From: Chryseobacterium sp. Tr-659
GTDB taxonomy: Bacteria; Bacteroidota; Bacteroidia; Flavobacteriales; Weeksellaceae
Direction of reading: 5' to 3'
NCBI RefSeq assembly: GCF_011752975.1
Contig: NZ_VWWP01000003.1
Span: forward strand, 124,001-188,000
Length of the DNA stretch: 64,000 bases
In this document: positions 24,930-33,880 of the stretch, piece by piece
How positions within the stretch are numbered: position 1 is the first letter of the stretch
How the letters are laid out: every line of letters begins with the position of its first letter
Notes under the pieces: generated by a model
What the model saw: the letters and a program-made list of their open reading frames with translations, nothing else
Told to the model about the DNA's origin: nothing
The model's database searches: none
Program-made: the position numbers and the translations under genes

Positions 24930-25718
24930 ATGAAAACTCATTTATTACTTAGCCGACGCACATTAAAAGCAGCTGTGCTGGCTACATCCCTATTTTTAAC
25001 GAGCACAATGTCTTTTGCGCAAATTGTGAAAACGTATGCAAGCAGCCAAACCAGTCAGGTATATGGAGTTTGCTTAGGTTGTGGTGTGCTAAATCCTCAA
25101 AATGCAGTGGGAAGCAATGAAAATGATTATTCTACCCTGCAGGTTTCTATTGGCTTATTAGCAAGAACTGAGCAGACATTAATTTTCCCGACAACCAACA
25201 TTGCCAATAATACCAATAAGCTTGTTATTGGAATCGGATCAAACGGAACTCCGTTATCTGCACAGGTATTGGGAGGTGTATCTATTGAGACCTTTAACGG
25301 AGATGTATCAAACAATGATTACCAAAGCTTAACCAGCAGCATCATCAAACTTGGAGATACAGATCCTAGCAAAGGAGAGATTGAGCTTACAATGAACATC
25401 CCTTTTGACCGTATCAAAATAAATGTAAACTCAGGCCTGCTTAATATAGGTGGTGAACTTAGAGTATACTACGGATACCAATACAAAGATCCATTTATCA
25501 ACTTTATGGCTCACAGCCAAAATGGACAAATCACTCTTGATAAAAATATTCAGGCGGAAGGCTCTGAAGTTACTTTAACCAATACCTCAGGTAAAGAAGT
25601 ATTCCGTACTAAACTGAAATCAAATTCATTTGAGGCTCAACAACCTGAAGGAGTATATATTATGAACCTTACCACAAAAGAAGGGAAAACATACTCTAAA
25701 AAAGTGATTATTAAATAA
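24930..25718 (+). CDS. T9SS-tailed secreted protein, tandem copy 2
   Basis: 262 residues, same plan as the gene before it: signal peptide (about 32, ending SFAQ), beta-rich domain with VCLGCGVLNPQNAVGSNEND, and a type A sorting tail ending TYSKKVIIK. The tails and the CLGC region are nearly identical between copies while the middle has diverged, which indicates an old tandem duplication. It has its own terminator, so the two copies are separate units. Function unknown. Confidence 0.85.
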   Translation: MKTHLLLSRRTLKAAVLATSLFLTSTMSFAQIVKTYASSQTSQVYGVCLGCGVLNPQNAVGSNENDYSTLQVSIGLLARTEQTLIFPTTNIANNTNKLVIGIGSNGTPLSAQVLGGVSIETFNGDVSNNDYQSLTSSIIKLGDTDPSKGEIELTMNIPFDRIKINVNSGLLNIGGELRVYYGYQYKDPFINFMAHSQNGQITLDKNIQAEGSEVTLTNTSGKEVFRTKLKSNSFEAQQPEGVYIMNLTTKEGKTYSKKVIIK

Positions 25719-25738
25719 GAAAAAAACATAACAAGTCG

Positions 25739-25773
25739 AACCCGGCAAGCCTTTTAGGCTTGCCGGGTTTTTA
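25739..25773 (+). terminator. Terminator of T9SS copy 2
   Basis: A 14-bp perfect stem (AACCCGGCAAGCCT / AGGCTTGCCGGGTT) with a TTT loop and T-run. Confidence 0.95.
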
Positions 25774-25807
25774 TATGACTTTGTATTGCTGATATTCTTA
25801 TTAATGA

Positions 25808-25839
25808 ATAAAAAACCCTGGCCAGATTCAGCCAGGGTT
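25808..25839 (-). terminator. Terminator of the cobalamin operon
   Basis: On the minus strand a 9-bp stem (AACCCTGGC / GCCAGGGTT) is followed by a run of T, 32 bp after the last gene of the operon. Confidence 0.92.
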
Positions 25840-25870
25840 AGATTGATAAGATCAACGATTTAAAATCATA

Positions 25871-28129
25871 TTAATTCTTAATTAATTTTTGTTGATATAC
25901 AGCTTTATCCGTAACTGCTTTCAGAATATAAACACCTTTTGGAAGTGTGCTTACATTGATCTGCCCATTATTCAACTGTGCATTAACGGCTCTACCCGAA
26001 GCATCGTAAATAGAAACGTTTTGAATTTTCTCCTGTGTTTTAATGGTAAGGATGTCAGTAACCGGATTCGGATAAATACCAAATTCAAGTTTTTTCACTT
26101 CAGCGGTTGCTAAAGTGGACGCAGTACTGTTTACCATTAGTGTTTTTTCCACTAATTTACCATTTGAGTTAAAGCTGATCACAATATCAGATGTTCCTGA
26201 AGTAAGCGGTGTCAGAACCAGCTCATCGTTATTGTTAATAACAGCAGAAACAGCTGTAGGATTACTGTTTGATTTTATAGTTTTAACAATGGCTACCGTC
26301 ATATTATCAGCATCGGAAACCACGGTTTTCAAATCAATTGTAGTAGCACTTCCAGCTGTAACCTGCGAAGGCAAAATATTGCTTACAGCAGGGACTGAGT
26401 TATTGGTAAATACCGCAATTGAAGGGAACCAATAGTAATCGTTCAGTGTTTTGGTATTGATAAGGGCTCCAGTCATATCGTAAGTATGAATCCAGTTTTT
26501 CTGATAGTGAGCTCCAAATCCGCTTTCTGTGGTGTTTAAAACAAGTTCGCCGGTAACGGGGTTTATACGAAGAGCCGCACCGTAAGGAATTTGTTTAAAT
26601 TGCCCTGTCTGCCCCGGAATGGCAGCAAAATTTTCATTAAATGTTTTTGCCGTAACATCAAATCTTACAATCTGTGTTCCTGAGCTAAAGCTGCTGATTG
26701 AATTAATCCAGTATAATGCATTCTCTTTATTGCTCGCTGTAAATCTCCCTGCATTCCAAGCTCCCCAGTCTCCGATATATTTTGTTGTAGGAATATTATA
26801 CTCCTGTGTTGCAAAAGTGGTAGGATTGATACTGATCAGCTTCTGATTCTGAATTCCCCAAACACTTCCGTCTTTAGCCTGAACTACTGAATAGAAACCT
26901 CCTGCAATTGTACTCACTACGGTATCTGTATTAGGATCAATAACTAAAATACCGGCATTTTGCTTCACTGCAAATACATATTGTGAAGTACGGATCATAT
27001 TTCCGATCTGTCCGTTACCTCCTGTTCCGGCAATCAGAGTACCAACCTGTAAATTATCAATATTAAAAAGAACAATTCCTGTAGAAGTTCCAATATAGCC
27101 TTTGTGTTCATTTACTCCAACAAATGATCTTCCGTCTCCACCTCCAATGTTATTAAAGCCGGCAATTTTCTGCATTGTCTGTGCATTGGCGATCACTAAT
27201 CTTCCTCCAGGAGTATATTGAGTATCTCCTCCGTCAGCAGCCTGCTTTGATACAAAATAGAATTTATCTCCATAAATTGTTCCGTATTGCGTAGTTGCTC
27301 CGAAAGCCTGATTATTGTTTACATTACTATACACACGGTAATTAATCTGACCGTTATTGTCAATAAAATTTACGGAACCATTGGTATGACCAAACCATTC
27401 TTCGTTAACCAAAAAATATCCGTTCGTAAAGTTTGCAGAAGCTACATAAGGTGAAACTGGCGTAAGTGTAGAAGAAACCGGCGTTTGATTAAATCCTACA
27501 TTAAAGTTCCAGACATCCCATGAACCATTTTCCAATGTACGTGAAGAAGCTCCCACATTAGAATATCCAAAATCTGCATCTGCAGGGTCTTTTACCCAGT
27601 AAGACCAATACCCGTTAGTGGTCCATCCGGACTGCCAATGATCATTTGCAGCATCTACAATAGTATAGCTGTCAAAATCATAAGCTGTTGTATTAACAAA
27701 TCCATCAACAGGATATAAAGGATAAGTTGTATTTCCGTTTTTGATCAGGGCATTGGTATTCTGCCCGTTCAGGTCAAAACCTATTCCACCTACTGCTGAT
27801 CCGAATTGTGTACCCTGATAAAGCAGTGTAAATAATCTGTGGTCTGCCTTGGCAATAGCTTTCAGCATATCTTCTCCTGTAGCATTTCCATCCCATTTGA
27901 ATCCCCAAACCATAGCATCTGGATTTTTACTGTCATTCCATTGTACTACAAAAGCTGCCTGGTTCGCTCCGGACCCCACCCAATACTGAATATCAGAAAA
28001 ACTGATCGTAGTGGTATTAAGTTTGCCGATCCCTGAAATATCATTTCGGGGTACACCCTGAACTTTTATCTGTGCATTCGATACGCATGCAAACAGAAAA
28101 AGCATCATAAAAAGATAAAACTTTTTCAT
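25871..28129 (-). CDS. T9SS-exported BtuG-like propeller protein of the B12 operon
   Basis: 752 residues, last gene of the cobalamin operon. After the signal peptide (about 19 residues, ending SNAQ) comes an N-terminal domain to about 200 with the family signature YWVGSGANQAAFVVQWND and AMVWGFKWDG. A seven-bladed-propeller-like region follows (about 230-575: YFLVNEEWFGHTNGSVNFID, GYIGTSTGIVLFNI), as in YncE/DUF5074 proteins. The end (about 675-752: LEFGIYPNPVTDILTI, GVYILKAVTDKAVYQQKLIKN) is a type A sorting tail. The propeller resembles BtuG, the surface B12-binding lipoprotein of Bacteroides, but export is by T9SS instead of a lipid anchor. B12 binding is inferred from homology of fold and the riboswitch. 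Confidence 0.82.
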   Translation of the reverse strand: MKKFYLFMMLFLFACVSNAQIKVQGVPRNDISGIGKLNTTTISFSDIQYWVGSGANQAAFVVQWNDSKNPDAMVWGFKWDGNATGEDMLKAIAKADHRLFTLLYQGTQFGSAVGGIGFDLNGQNTNALIKNGNTTYPLYPVDGFVNTTAYDFDSYTIVDAANDHWQSGWTTNGYWSYWVKDPADADFGYSNVGASSRTLENGSWDVWNFNVGFNQTPVSSTLTPVSPYVASANFTNGYFLVNEEWFGHTNGSVNFIDNNGQINYRVYSNVNNNQAFGATTQYGTIYGDKFYFVSKQAADGGDTQYTPGGRLVIANAQTMQKIAGFNNIGGGDGRSFVGVNEHKGYIGTSTGIVLFNIDNLQVGTLIAGTGGNGQIGNMIRTSQYVFAVKQNAGILVIDPNTDTVVSTIAGGFYSVVQAKDGSVWGIQNQKLISINPTTFATQEYNIPTTKYIGDWGAWNAGRFTASNKENALYWINSISSFSSGTQIVRFDVTAKTFNENFAAIPGQTGQFKQIPYGAALRINPVTGELVLNTTESGFGAHYQKNWIHTYDMTGALINTKTLNDYYWFPSIAVFTNNSVPAVSNILPSQVTAGSATTIDLKTVVSDADNMTVAIVKTIKSNSNPTAVSAVINNNDELVLTPLTSGTSDIVISFNSNGKLVEKTLMVNSTASTLATAEVKKLEFGIYPNPVTDILTIKTQEKIQNVSIYDASGRAVNAQLNNGQINVSTLPKGVYILKAVTDKAVYQQKLIKN

Positions 28130-28161
28130 TTTTTATTAATTTAATTAAATAGATTGAATTA

Positions 28162-29355
28162 TTATTTGAAATGCAAGTCATAAACTCCCGCAACTTCTGT
28201 AGAAACTTCACCCAGCCAGCCAGCTTCCTGATTGACTCCTGTATAAATTTTCATAAAATCGACTCCCGGAAGTTTCACATATTTTCCGTTTCTGTCTACT
28301 GCCCAGGAAATATCAATATTCGAAGCTTCATCTTTATTGGGTGCATTATCTGCATATCCGAACTCATAGGATTTCCCTACCCAATATGATCCGTCTCCAT
28401 TCTGATCGTAAAAATTGTTTGCAAGTCTGGTCCCGGAAAAACCGTAAGAAGTCTCTGTAAACCATAATGGATAATAACTTTGTGAATTAAAAGTATTTTT
28501 TGTTTTAAACCCCTGGTTTCCGAGATTGTCTTTCCACTTAATATATTCTATATCTGTCTGCCAAAACTCGCTGCCGGGTACAGGAACTTTATTTTCGTCA
28601 GGCTTATAATAAGTGATGCTGTAATCTTTAACGGTTGTATTTTTGAAATACTCACTGCCGGCAATTTCATACCACTCATCATTATCAGGTTTTCCATTTT
28701 TATTTCTGTCATAAGCAACCATAATAATCCCCGGCTCACAGGAACCTGAGCGCGGATCATTCGCACTATCTCCAAAAAATGCATTTCCGAGCACTTTAAA
28801 ATCTCTTCCATTCAGGTTCGGGATGGTATGATCAAATCCAAAAACAACATATCCTCCATATCCTCCAAGGCTGATCATAGTAGAGCTGCCTCCCACTAAT
28901 GATTCATTGGCTTTCTGAAGCATATCCGTTGAAGTATTTCCAATTTCATACTCAGGAATTTCATTCATAAACTGCCCTACGGCAGGACGGAACTCCAATA
29001 CTTTGGCGATATATTTACTGTAAGGTATCTTTTCTTTGGTAACGATAATTTTAGAATGATATACCTGTTCGTTTCCTTTATTGTTAATTTTTAAAGTCAG
29101 AGGATAAGCATCCGCTTTCGGACTGATAAACTCAAGTTCTGAGCTTTGCGAAATAATAGAATCATTGATACTCCATGTAACAGATCCCGAAGCATGGGTA
29201 GGGATGGTTAAAACCTTAAAACGTTCAATGGAATAGGAATCATCCAGACCGTTAAATGCAAATTCATCTTCATCATTATGTTTACAGGCTATCACACCAG
29301 TAAGAAGACATGATAAAAATCCGATTTTTAAATAGGTAAAGGTATTTCTGTTCAT
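28162..29355 (-). CDS. PKD-like surface lipoprotein of the B12 operon
   Basis: 397 residues. The lipoprotein signal ends GVIAC (Cys 24). Residues ~35-110 look like a PKD or Ig-like domain, followed by a ~280-residue domain with GGYGGYVVFGFDHTI and a calcium-loop-like DRNKNGKPDNDEWYEI. Proteins of this type occur in Bacteroidota cobalamin loci. They may assist B12 binding at the surface, comparable to BtuH, though I cannot confirm that orthology. It sits between the BtuG-like gene (14 bp) and the propeller T9SS gene (32 bp). Confidence 0.75.
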   Translation of the reverse strand: MNRNTFTYLKIGFLSCLLTGVIACKHNDEDEFAFNGLDDSYSIERFKVLTIPTHASGSVTWSINDSIISQSSELEFISPKADAYPLTLKINNKGNEQVYHSKIIVTKEKIPYSKYIAKVLEFRPAVGQFMNEIPEYEIGNTSTDMLQKANESLVGGSSTMISLGGYGGYVVFGFDHTIPNLNGRDFKVLGNAFFGDSANDPRSGSCEPGIIMVAYDRNKNGKPDNDEWYEIAGSEYFKNTTVKDYSITYYKPDENKVPVPGSEFWQTDIEYIKWKDNLGNQGFKTKNTFNSQSYYPLWFTETSYGFSGTRLANNFYDQNGDGSYWVGKSYEFGYADNAPNKDEASNIDISWAVDRNGKYVKLPGVDFMKIYTGVNQEAGWLGEVSTEVAGVYDLHFK

Positions 29356-29369
29356 TTCTTAAAGTTTGA

Positions 29370-30503
29370 TTATTTGTATAAAAAAGCGAAGTGTGCCGGA
29401 ATATTTCCACCTTCGGTTTTCCATTTAAAATGTCCGTTTTTATCGAAGCAATACACAAACCCCATGGCTACATAATTTCTGGCGTCTGTAATGTAAATAT
29501 CTTCAGTAATTGGATTTACTGCAATTCCGTAAGGTGTTTTAATGGCAGCTTCATATTCCTTGTCAAAAATTCGATTAGCGATGATTTCTTCTGTTTTTAC
29601 ATCAATAATTCCGAAGGATTTTTTATAGCTGTGGGTATTGTAATTGAATTCGTTTCCGTAGAAATAGAGTTTATCATTTACGATTGTCATTTCACTGACT
29701 GACAAATGGAAATCTTTTTTGACGGTTCCTGTTGCCGCATCTATAAGGTATAAACTGGAAGGAACGGTATAATAATCCCCTCTTGAGCTTACATACAGAT
29801 CACCATAATTATCTTTCTTAAGATGGTGAAGGTTGATGGCAACATCTAGTTTTTTGATTTCTGTAAAACTATTCAGATCTATTACAGAAACCGTATTATC
29901 ATAATTAGGGGCACGATATCCTCCGGAATTGGCAACAAATAAGCGATTTCCTACAATTTCCATCTCCTCTGGCTGATAGCCCACTGTTACCTCTCTCTGA
30001 ATGGAAAGAGAAACGGTATCAATCTCCACTACTTTTCCTTTAGGTGCTTTCGGGTTGATGTCTACTGGTCCTGCATAACTGCTGGCATAACCTTTTCCAT
30101 CTTTAAACGTTAAGTACCTGCAGTTCTGTAATGGAATAGAGGTAATACGTTTAGCCGTCTTGGCATCAAGCACCTCAATTTTATTGGAAACATTGACAAC
30201 AATGTATAATTTGTTTCCATAGATTTTAATATCATTTCCTACATCGCCCAGCTCTTTCACTACATTCGGGTTAATTTCCGCATAGATATTCCGGAAATAA
30301 GTTCCCTTGGTATAATCAAAAAAATCCAGGGTACATTTATTACTTCCCATATTCCCTTCATTCAACATGTAAAAGCCTTTTATTGCAGTATTTTCAGAAG
30401 GAAGGCCTTCTACAACTTCCTGGCGGACAATAATATCATCTGTACGGCATGAGGTAAGAAAAGCTAATACAAAAAGTAAAAGATAAAAGTTTAGTTTTCT
30501 CAT
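29370..30503 (-). CDS. BtuG-like YncE/DUF5074 beta-propeller lipoprotein
   Basis: 377 residues with a lipoprotein signal (LLLFVLAFLTSC, Cys 19). The rest is a seven-bladed propeller with repeating YIVVNVSNKIEVLDA, LFVANSGGYR, VSVIDLNSF and IYITDARNY segments. In Bacteroides, BtuG proteins of this fold capture B12 very tightly on the cell surface and pair with the BtuB transporter. Here the gene overlaps the BtuB-like gene by 4 bp (ATGA), which supports the same partnership. The assignment is by fold and context, not by a direct comparison. Confidence 0.82.
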   Translation of the reverse strand: MRKLNFYLLLFVLAFLTSCRTDDIIVRQEVVEGLPSENTAIKGFYMLNEGNMGSNKCTLDFFDYTKGTYFRNIYAEINPNVVKELGDVGNDIKIYGNKLYIVVNVSNKIEVLDAKTAKRITSIPLQNCRYLTFKDGKGYASSYAGPVDINPKAPKGKVVEIDTVSLSIQREVTVGYQPEEMEIVGNRLFVANSGGYRAPNYDNTVSVIDLNSFTEIKKLDVAINLHHLKKDNYGDLYVSSRGDYYTVPSSLYLIDAATGTVKKDFHLSVSEMTIVNDKLYFYGNEFNYNTHSYKKSFGIIDVKTEEIIANRIFDKEYEAAIKTPYGIAVNPITEDIYITDARNYVAMGFVYCFDKNGHFKWKTEGGNIPAHFAFLYK

Positions 30504-32533
30504 AGGGTGAAGTTTAGAATAAGTTTAAAGTTTCTTCCGGGCATCGGATAGTTGATCACCACATCATAATATTGATTGAAAATATTATTCATCTCAAGGC
30601 TTACTTTAAATTGATGATTTGCCCAGTTGAATTTCTTTTGAACGGAAAGATCATGGGTATACCAGGGCTGCACATAATTGTATTGTATATTGTCCTGATT
30701 CACGTCATACCGCTCTCCCACATACATGGCGCTGTAATTGAAACTCCAGTCTTTATAATCTGCCATCAAACTGAAGGATCCGCTATGCCATGGGGTATAG
30801 GGAATCTGATTCCGGTAGAAAGTATCTTCAGGATCACTCATATCTTTTGCACTTTGGTACGTGTAAGAAAGTAATGGTCTAAGCTTTACTTTTCCCAATT
30901 GTACTTCAGTCTGGACATTTACATCAGCTCCTATAATTTCAACCAGCCCAAGATTCATCATCAGCCAGCGGAACATGCTTCCGTTAGGAGCCGCTATAAT
31001 TTTGTCCTGTACTTTATTGTAATATCCATCCACTTTAGCGTAGAAGGTTTTAAAGAACCGGTTGTTATAATTTTTCTGATAGGTAAATCCTATGTCATAT
31101 TGATTGGTAAATTCCGGCTTCAGGGAAGTATTTCCGATATTTGTGTAGTACAAATCATTGAACGTAGGGAGTCGGAAAATCCTTTTATAGAAAGCTCTGA
31201 GGGTAAGTTCAGGAATTATTTCAGGCTGGTAGCTCATAAATACGGAAGGCGTCCATTCTCTGCTGTCTCCCGGTCTTTTATTTTTTCTTACTTCTTCGAA
31301 AGTAAATGTTCCTAAAAGGCTTCCCAGGATTTTAAACCTGTTCCACTGATAGGTTGTTGCCAAAGCCACTAATGTAGTGTAACGCGTAGGATAAGAAAAG
31401 TTATCCAGATTGGCATCAAGGTTATTGTACTGAAAATCTCCGCTTAGACTGACGTCCCAATTGGGTGTAATAGAATATATATTGGATGAAGAAAGGTATA
31501 CTTCTCTTTGGATATAAACGTTATCTGTATGAATAATAGATTGCGAACGAACCGTATCCATAAAGTGGGTATAATCGTAAGCAAATTTAGCTTTCAGCTG
31601 TGTTTCAAACTTTGGAAACAGCTTTTTCCTAAAGTTGGCCTGTACAAAATAGTTCTCATCTGAAAGCCTTGCTCCTCTGCCTCCAAAACGACCGTTAACA
31701 ATGGGCGCGGGCATTCCCCGGTCTGAAATATAACCATACCCTCTTATATTCCAGCTTCCGTTATTTAAAGTTCCATTGAGGGAAGTTTCAAAACGTTTTG
31801 CTTTGATGTCCGAATCCTGTCTTTTTGCGATCGTATCATAGGCCTGCTGCCCATCCGGATATTTTTTTGCATATCGAAATCGGTAGATTCCGTCACTCTG
31901 CATAAATTCTCCACTGAAACTTGTAGAAATCCTGTCCGATATTTTCTGTTCCAACCGGAATGAAGGATTGAAAAGGTCTATGGATGCACTTTTTGCTCTT
32001 ATCACAAGATTGGTTTTCCTTTTTCCTTTAAATACAGGAGTTTTGGGCTGTAAATAGATAGACCCTGAGGAACCGAAGTCTTTTGCAGGCTGAAAAATCT
32101 CACTTTTCTGCCCATTATATAAAGATATTTCTTCAAGGTCATCTAAAGAATACCTTCCCAGATCTACCAATCCGTTCTGTGCATTTCCCAATTGAATTCC
32201 ATCATAAAAAACACCTACGTGCTGGCTTCCAAGACTTCGTATATTGATCGTCTTTAACCCTCCTATTCCGCCATAGTCTTTGATTTGAACCCCGGAAAAA
32301 TACCGAAGTGCATCTGCTACGGACTGACTGTTCAATCTTTCAAGCTGCTCTCCCTGTATAACCTGAGCAGGAATAATTTCTTTAAAATTCTTTTTGTAAA
32401 GACTGATCACCTTGATGGTTTCTTCCTGGAGACTGTCTTTTTTCTTTGTTTGGGAAAACAGGAGTTGGGATGTTAACACCAGTACTGTGAAAACAACCTT
32501 ATGAATCGGGGATGTAGTTGGTTTTGCCACCAT
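30500..32533 (-). CDS. btuB: BtuB-like TonB-dependent receptor for cobalamin
   Basis: 677 residues. A signal sequence (about 28, ending LFSQ), a TonB-box-like region, a plug domain (about 50-160: IPAQVIQGEQLERLNSQSVAD, GGIGGLKTINIRSLGSQHVGVFYDG) and a 22-strand barrel ending in the aromatic RNFKLILNFTL. It moves B12 across the outer membrane using TonB energy. Substrate is assigned from the cobalamin riboswitch directly upstream and the BtuG-like neighbour; the sequence alone would not decide it. The start ATG at 32533 lies inside the 3' arm of an 8-bp hairpin. Confidence 0.88.
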   Translation of the reverse strand: MVAKPTTSPIHKVVFTVLVLTSQLLFSQTKKKDSLQEETIKVISLYKKNFKEIIPAQVIQGEQLERLNSQSVADALRYFSGVQIKDYGGIGGLKTINIRSLGSQHVGVFYDGIQLGNAQNGLVDLGRYSLDDLEEISLYNGQKSEIFQPAKDFGSSGSIYLQPKTPVFKGKRKTNLVIRAKSASIDLFNPSFRLEQKISDRISTSFSGEFMQSDGIYRFRYAKKYPDGQQAYDTIAKRQDSDIKAKRFETSLNGTLNNGSWNIRGYGYISDRGMPAPIVNGRFGGRGARLSDENYFVQANFRKKLFPKFETQLKAKFAYDYTHFMDTVRSQSIIHTDNVYIQREVYLSSSNIYSITPNWDVSLSGDFQYNNLDANLDNFSYPTRYTTLVALATTYQWNRFKILGSLLGTFTFEEVRKNKRPGDSREWTPSVFMSYQPEIIPELTLRAFYKRIFRLPTFNDLYYTNIGNTSLKPEFTNQYDIGFTYQKNYNNRFFKTFYAKVDGYYNKVQDKIIAAPNGSMFRWLMMNLGLVEIIGADVNVQTEVQLGKVKLRPLLSYTYQSAKDMSDPEDTFYRNQIPYTPWHSGSFSLMADYKDWSFNYSAMYVGERYDVNQDNIQYNYVQPWYTHDLSVQKKFNWANHQFKVSLEMNNIFNQYYDVVINYPMPGRNFKLILNFTL

Positions 32534-32566
32534 TAGCTCATTTAAGGATAATGATGACGCTAATGG
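32530..32566 (-). promoter_or_regulatory. Hairpin occluding the btuB start codon
   Basis: On the minus strand CCATTAGC (32566-32559) and GCTAATGG (32537-32530) are perfectly complementary with a 21-nt loop. The start codon ATG (32533-32531) is inside the 3' arm. This could be the translational expression platform of the upstream riboswitch. Confidence 0.65.
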
Positions 32567-32654
32567 ATATAAGAAAGCAACGACAAAGCACAGCTGTCAC
32601 TGCACAGAATCATTGATGTCCTAAGCTTTATTCCACGAAAGCGTCAAACGATTA

Positions 32655-32812
32655 TTTTCTGGCAGGTCTTCTGACTTACTCCATTTTTGAAATCCTTCCC
32701 ATTAAAAACAGTGGATATATTTTCAAAAACCTTGGTACGGAGCTTACAGCAGCGGGTCTGTTCCGGATTCTCACCGGATTCCCTTTTTAAGAGCTTTTTA
32801 GGGCTCACCAAA
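32655..32812 (-). ncRNA. Cobalamin (B12) riboswitch
   Basis: Read on the minus strand, the RNA contains GGTGAGCCC, the core GGGAATCCGGTGAGAATCCG followed by GAACAGACCCGCTGCTGTAAGC, the CCACTG...ATGGGAAGG element, and finally GTCAGAAGACCTGCC. These are the standard conserved boxes of the AdoCbl riboswitch in the right order and spacing. It sits between the promoter at 32849-32820 and the BtuB-like gene, and presumably shuts the operon when B12 is plentiful. Confidence 0.96.
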
Positions 32813-32819
32813 TTTCCGG

Positions 32820-32849
32820 CAAAGATAGAGAATTATTCCTAAACCCCAA
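32820..32849 (-). promoter_or_regulatory. Promoter of the cobalamin operon
   Basis: TTG at 32849-32847, a 19-nt spacer and TATCTTTG at 32827-32820: an exact Bacteroidota consensus placed just before the riboswitch. Confidence 0.88.
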
Positions 32850-32872
32850 CTAAAATCATGATTCATAAACAA

Positions 32873-32896
32873 TTAAAGCTCCCAAAGGAGCTTTAA
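32873..32896 (-). terminator. Terminator of the 32921 gene
   Basis: A 10-bp stem (TTAAAGCTCC / GGAGCTTTAA) with a CAAA loop, 25 bp after the gene's stop on the minus strand. The T-run is weak. Confidence 0.7.
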
Positions 32897-32920
32897 CATT
32901 ATTTTAAAAAGGGTTTTGTT

Positions 32921-33868
32921 TTAAATTCCAATATTCAGAAAAATACTGAATCTCGATTTTGCTTCAATATCTCCACCCGCCAAATGGGTATACACCGGAA
33001 GCATTACTTCACTTCCCAGACTCAGCTTTTTATAAGAGGCTTCAAATCCTAATTTTCCATACAATGCACTCCCTGCAGTATTAGGCAGGGCTTCATTAAA
33101 TTGTTTATTCTGAGCATATACTTCTCCCTGAATACCTGTTTTTACAGAAAATATGGATTTTTCATTTCCTGCAATCTGATAAAAGCCTGTCGCAGCATAG
33201 TTCCATTGATTTCCGAAACGGTAATTTTTTTTATTCTCCGTTTTAATGGTATAGTCTGTATTCACCAGTACCGCAACTTTGTTTTTTTGAAACTTATAAT
33301 TCAAAGCAGCCTGATAATCCCAGCTTCCCGTTCCCAGCTGAAAACTCGGATTGACGCCGGAAACTCCTTTTTCATCAAATTTTCCTAAAGGAAGTTTTAC
33401 ACCCAAACCTCCACTCAGGTGATGAAAATTATCTTTAGAACTCATCAGCTGGTAAATTCCCATCACATTTAAATCTCCTATTCCATTGATTCTGATATCT
33501 CCCTGCATGGTTTTCTTTTCATGAAAATGGAAGGGCAGGCTTGCGTAAACACTCAGTCTTTTGGTCAACGGGATCTTTCCCCAAAGCTGTAATGTATTGA
33601 AATACTGATCCTGTGTAAGGTCTTTTACAAATAGATTTTCTTTCGCTTTATAATGTTGTGCAAAATATTTGATCCCGATAAATTGTGGGTTCAATAAAGA
33701 CTCAAAACCGGAGGATCCGTTACCGGCGGCACATCCGCAGGCATCACAATCATCATCAAAATCGAATCTGCTAAAATGATCAGGTGCCATATAAACACTG
33801 TCTCGAATGGTTTTAGCAGGGTTGAAATTGAATATCATTAAGCTTAGTATTAATATAATCTTCTTCAT
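32921..33868 (-). CDS. Outer-membrane beta-barrel protein with N-terminal Cys cluster
   Basis: 315 residues. A signal peptide (about 18) is followed by a striking acidic and Cys-rich segment DFDDDCDACGCAAGNG (three Cys in six residues), then a barrel-like region with alternating strands to the end (RFSIFLNIGI). The Cys/Asp segment is likely a metal-binding site at the periplasmic or surface face. It is the third gene of a unit with the MbnP-like and di-haem peroxidase genes (12 bp after the latter), so it may act in copper uptake or export. Function otherwise unknown. Confidence 0.75.
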   Translation of the reverse strand: MKKIILILSLMIFNFNPAKTIRDSVYMAPDHFSRFDFDDDCDACGCAAGNGSSGFESLLNPQFIGIKYFAQHYKAKENLFVKDLTQDQYFNTLQLWGKIPLTKRLSVYASLPFHFHEKKTMQGDIRINGIGDLNVMGIYQLMSSKDNFHHLSGGLGVKLPLGKFDEKGVSGVNPSFQLGTGSWDYQAALNYKFQKNKVAVLVNTDYTIKTENKKNYRFGNQWNYAATGFYQIAGNEKSIFSVKTGIQGEVYAQNKQFNEALPNTAGSALYGKLGFEASYKKLSLGSEVMLPVYTHLAGGDIEAKSRFSIFLNIGI

Positions 33869-33880
33869 GTTGTCTTTCAG

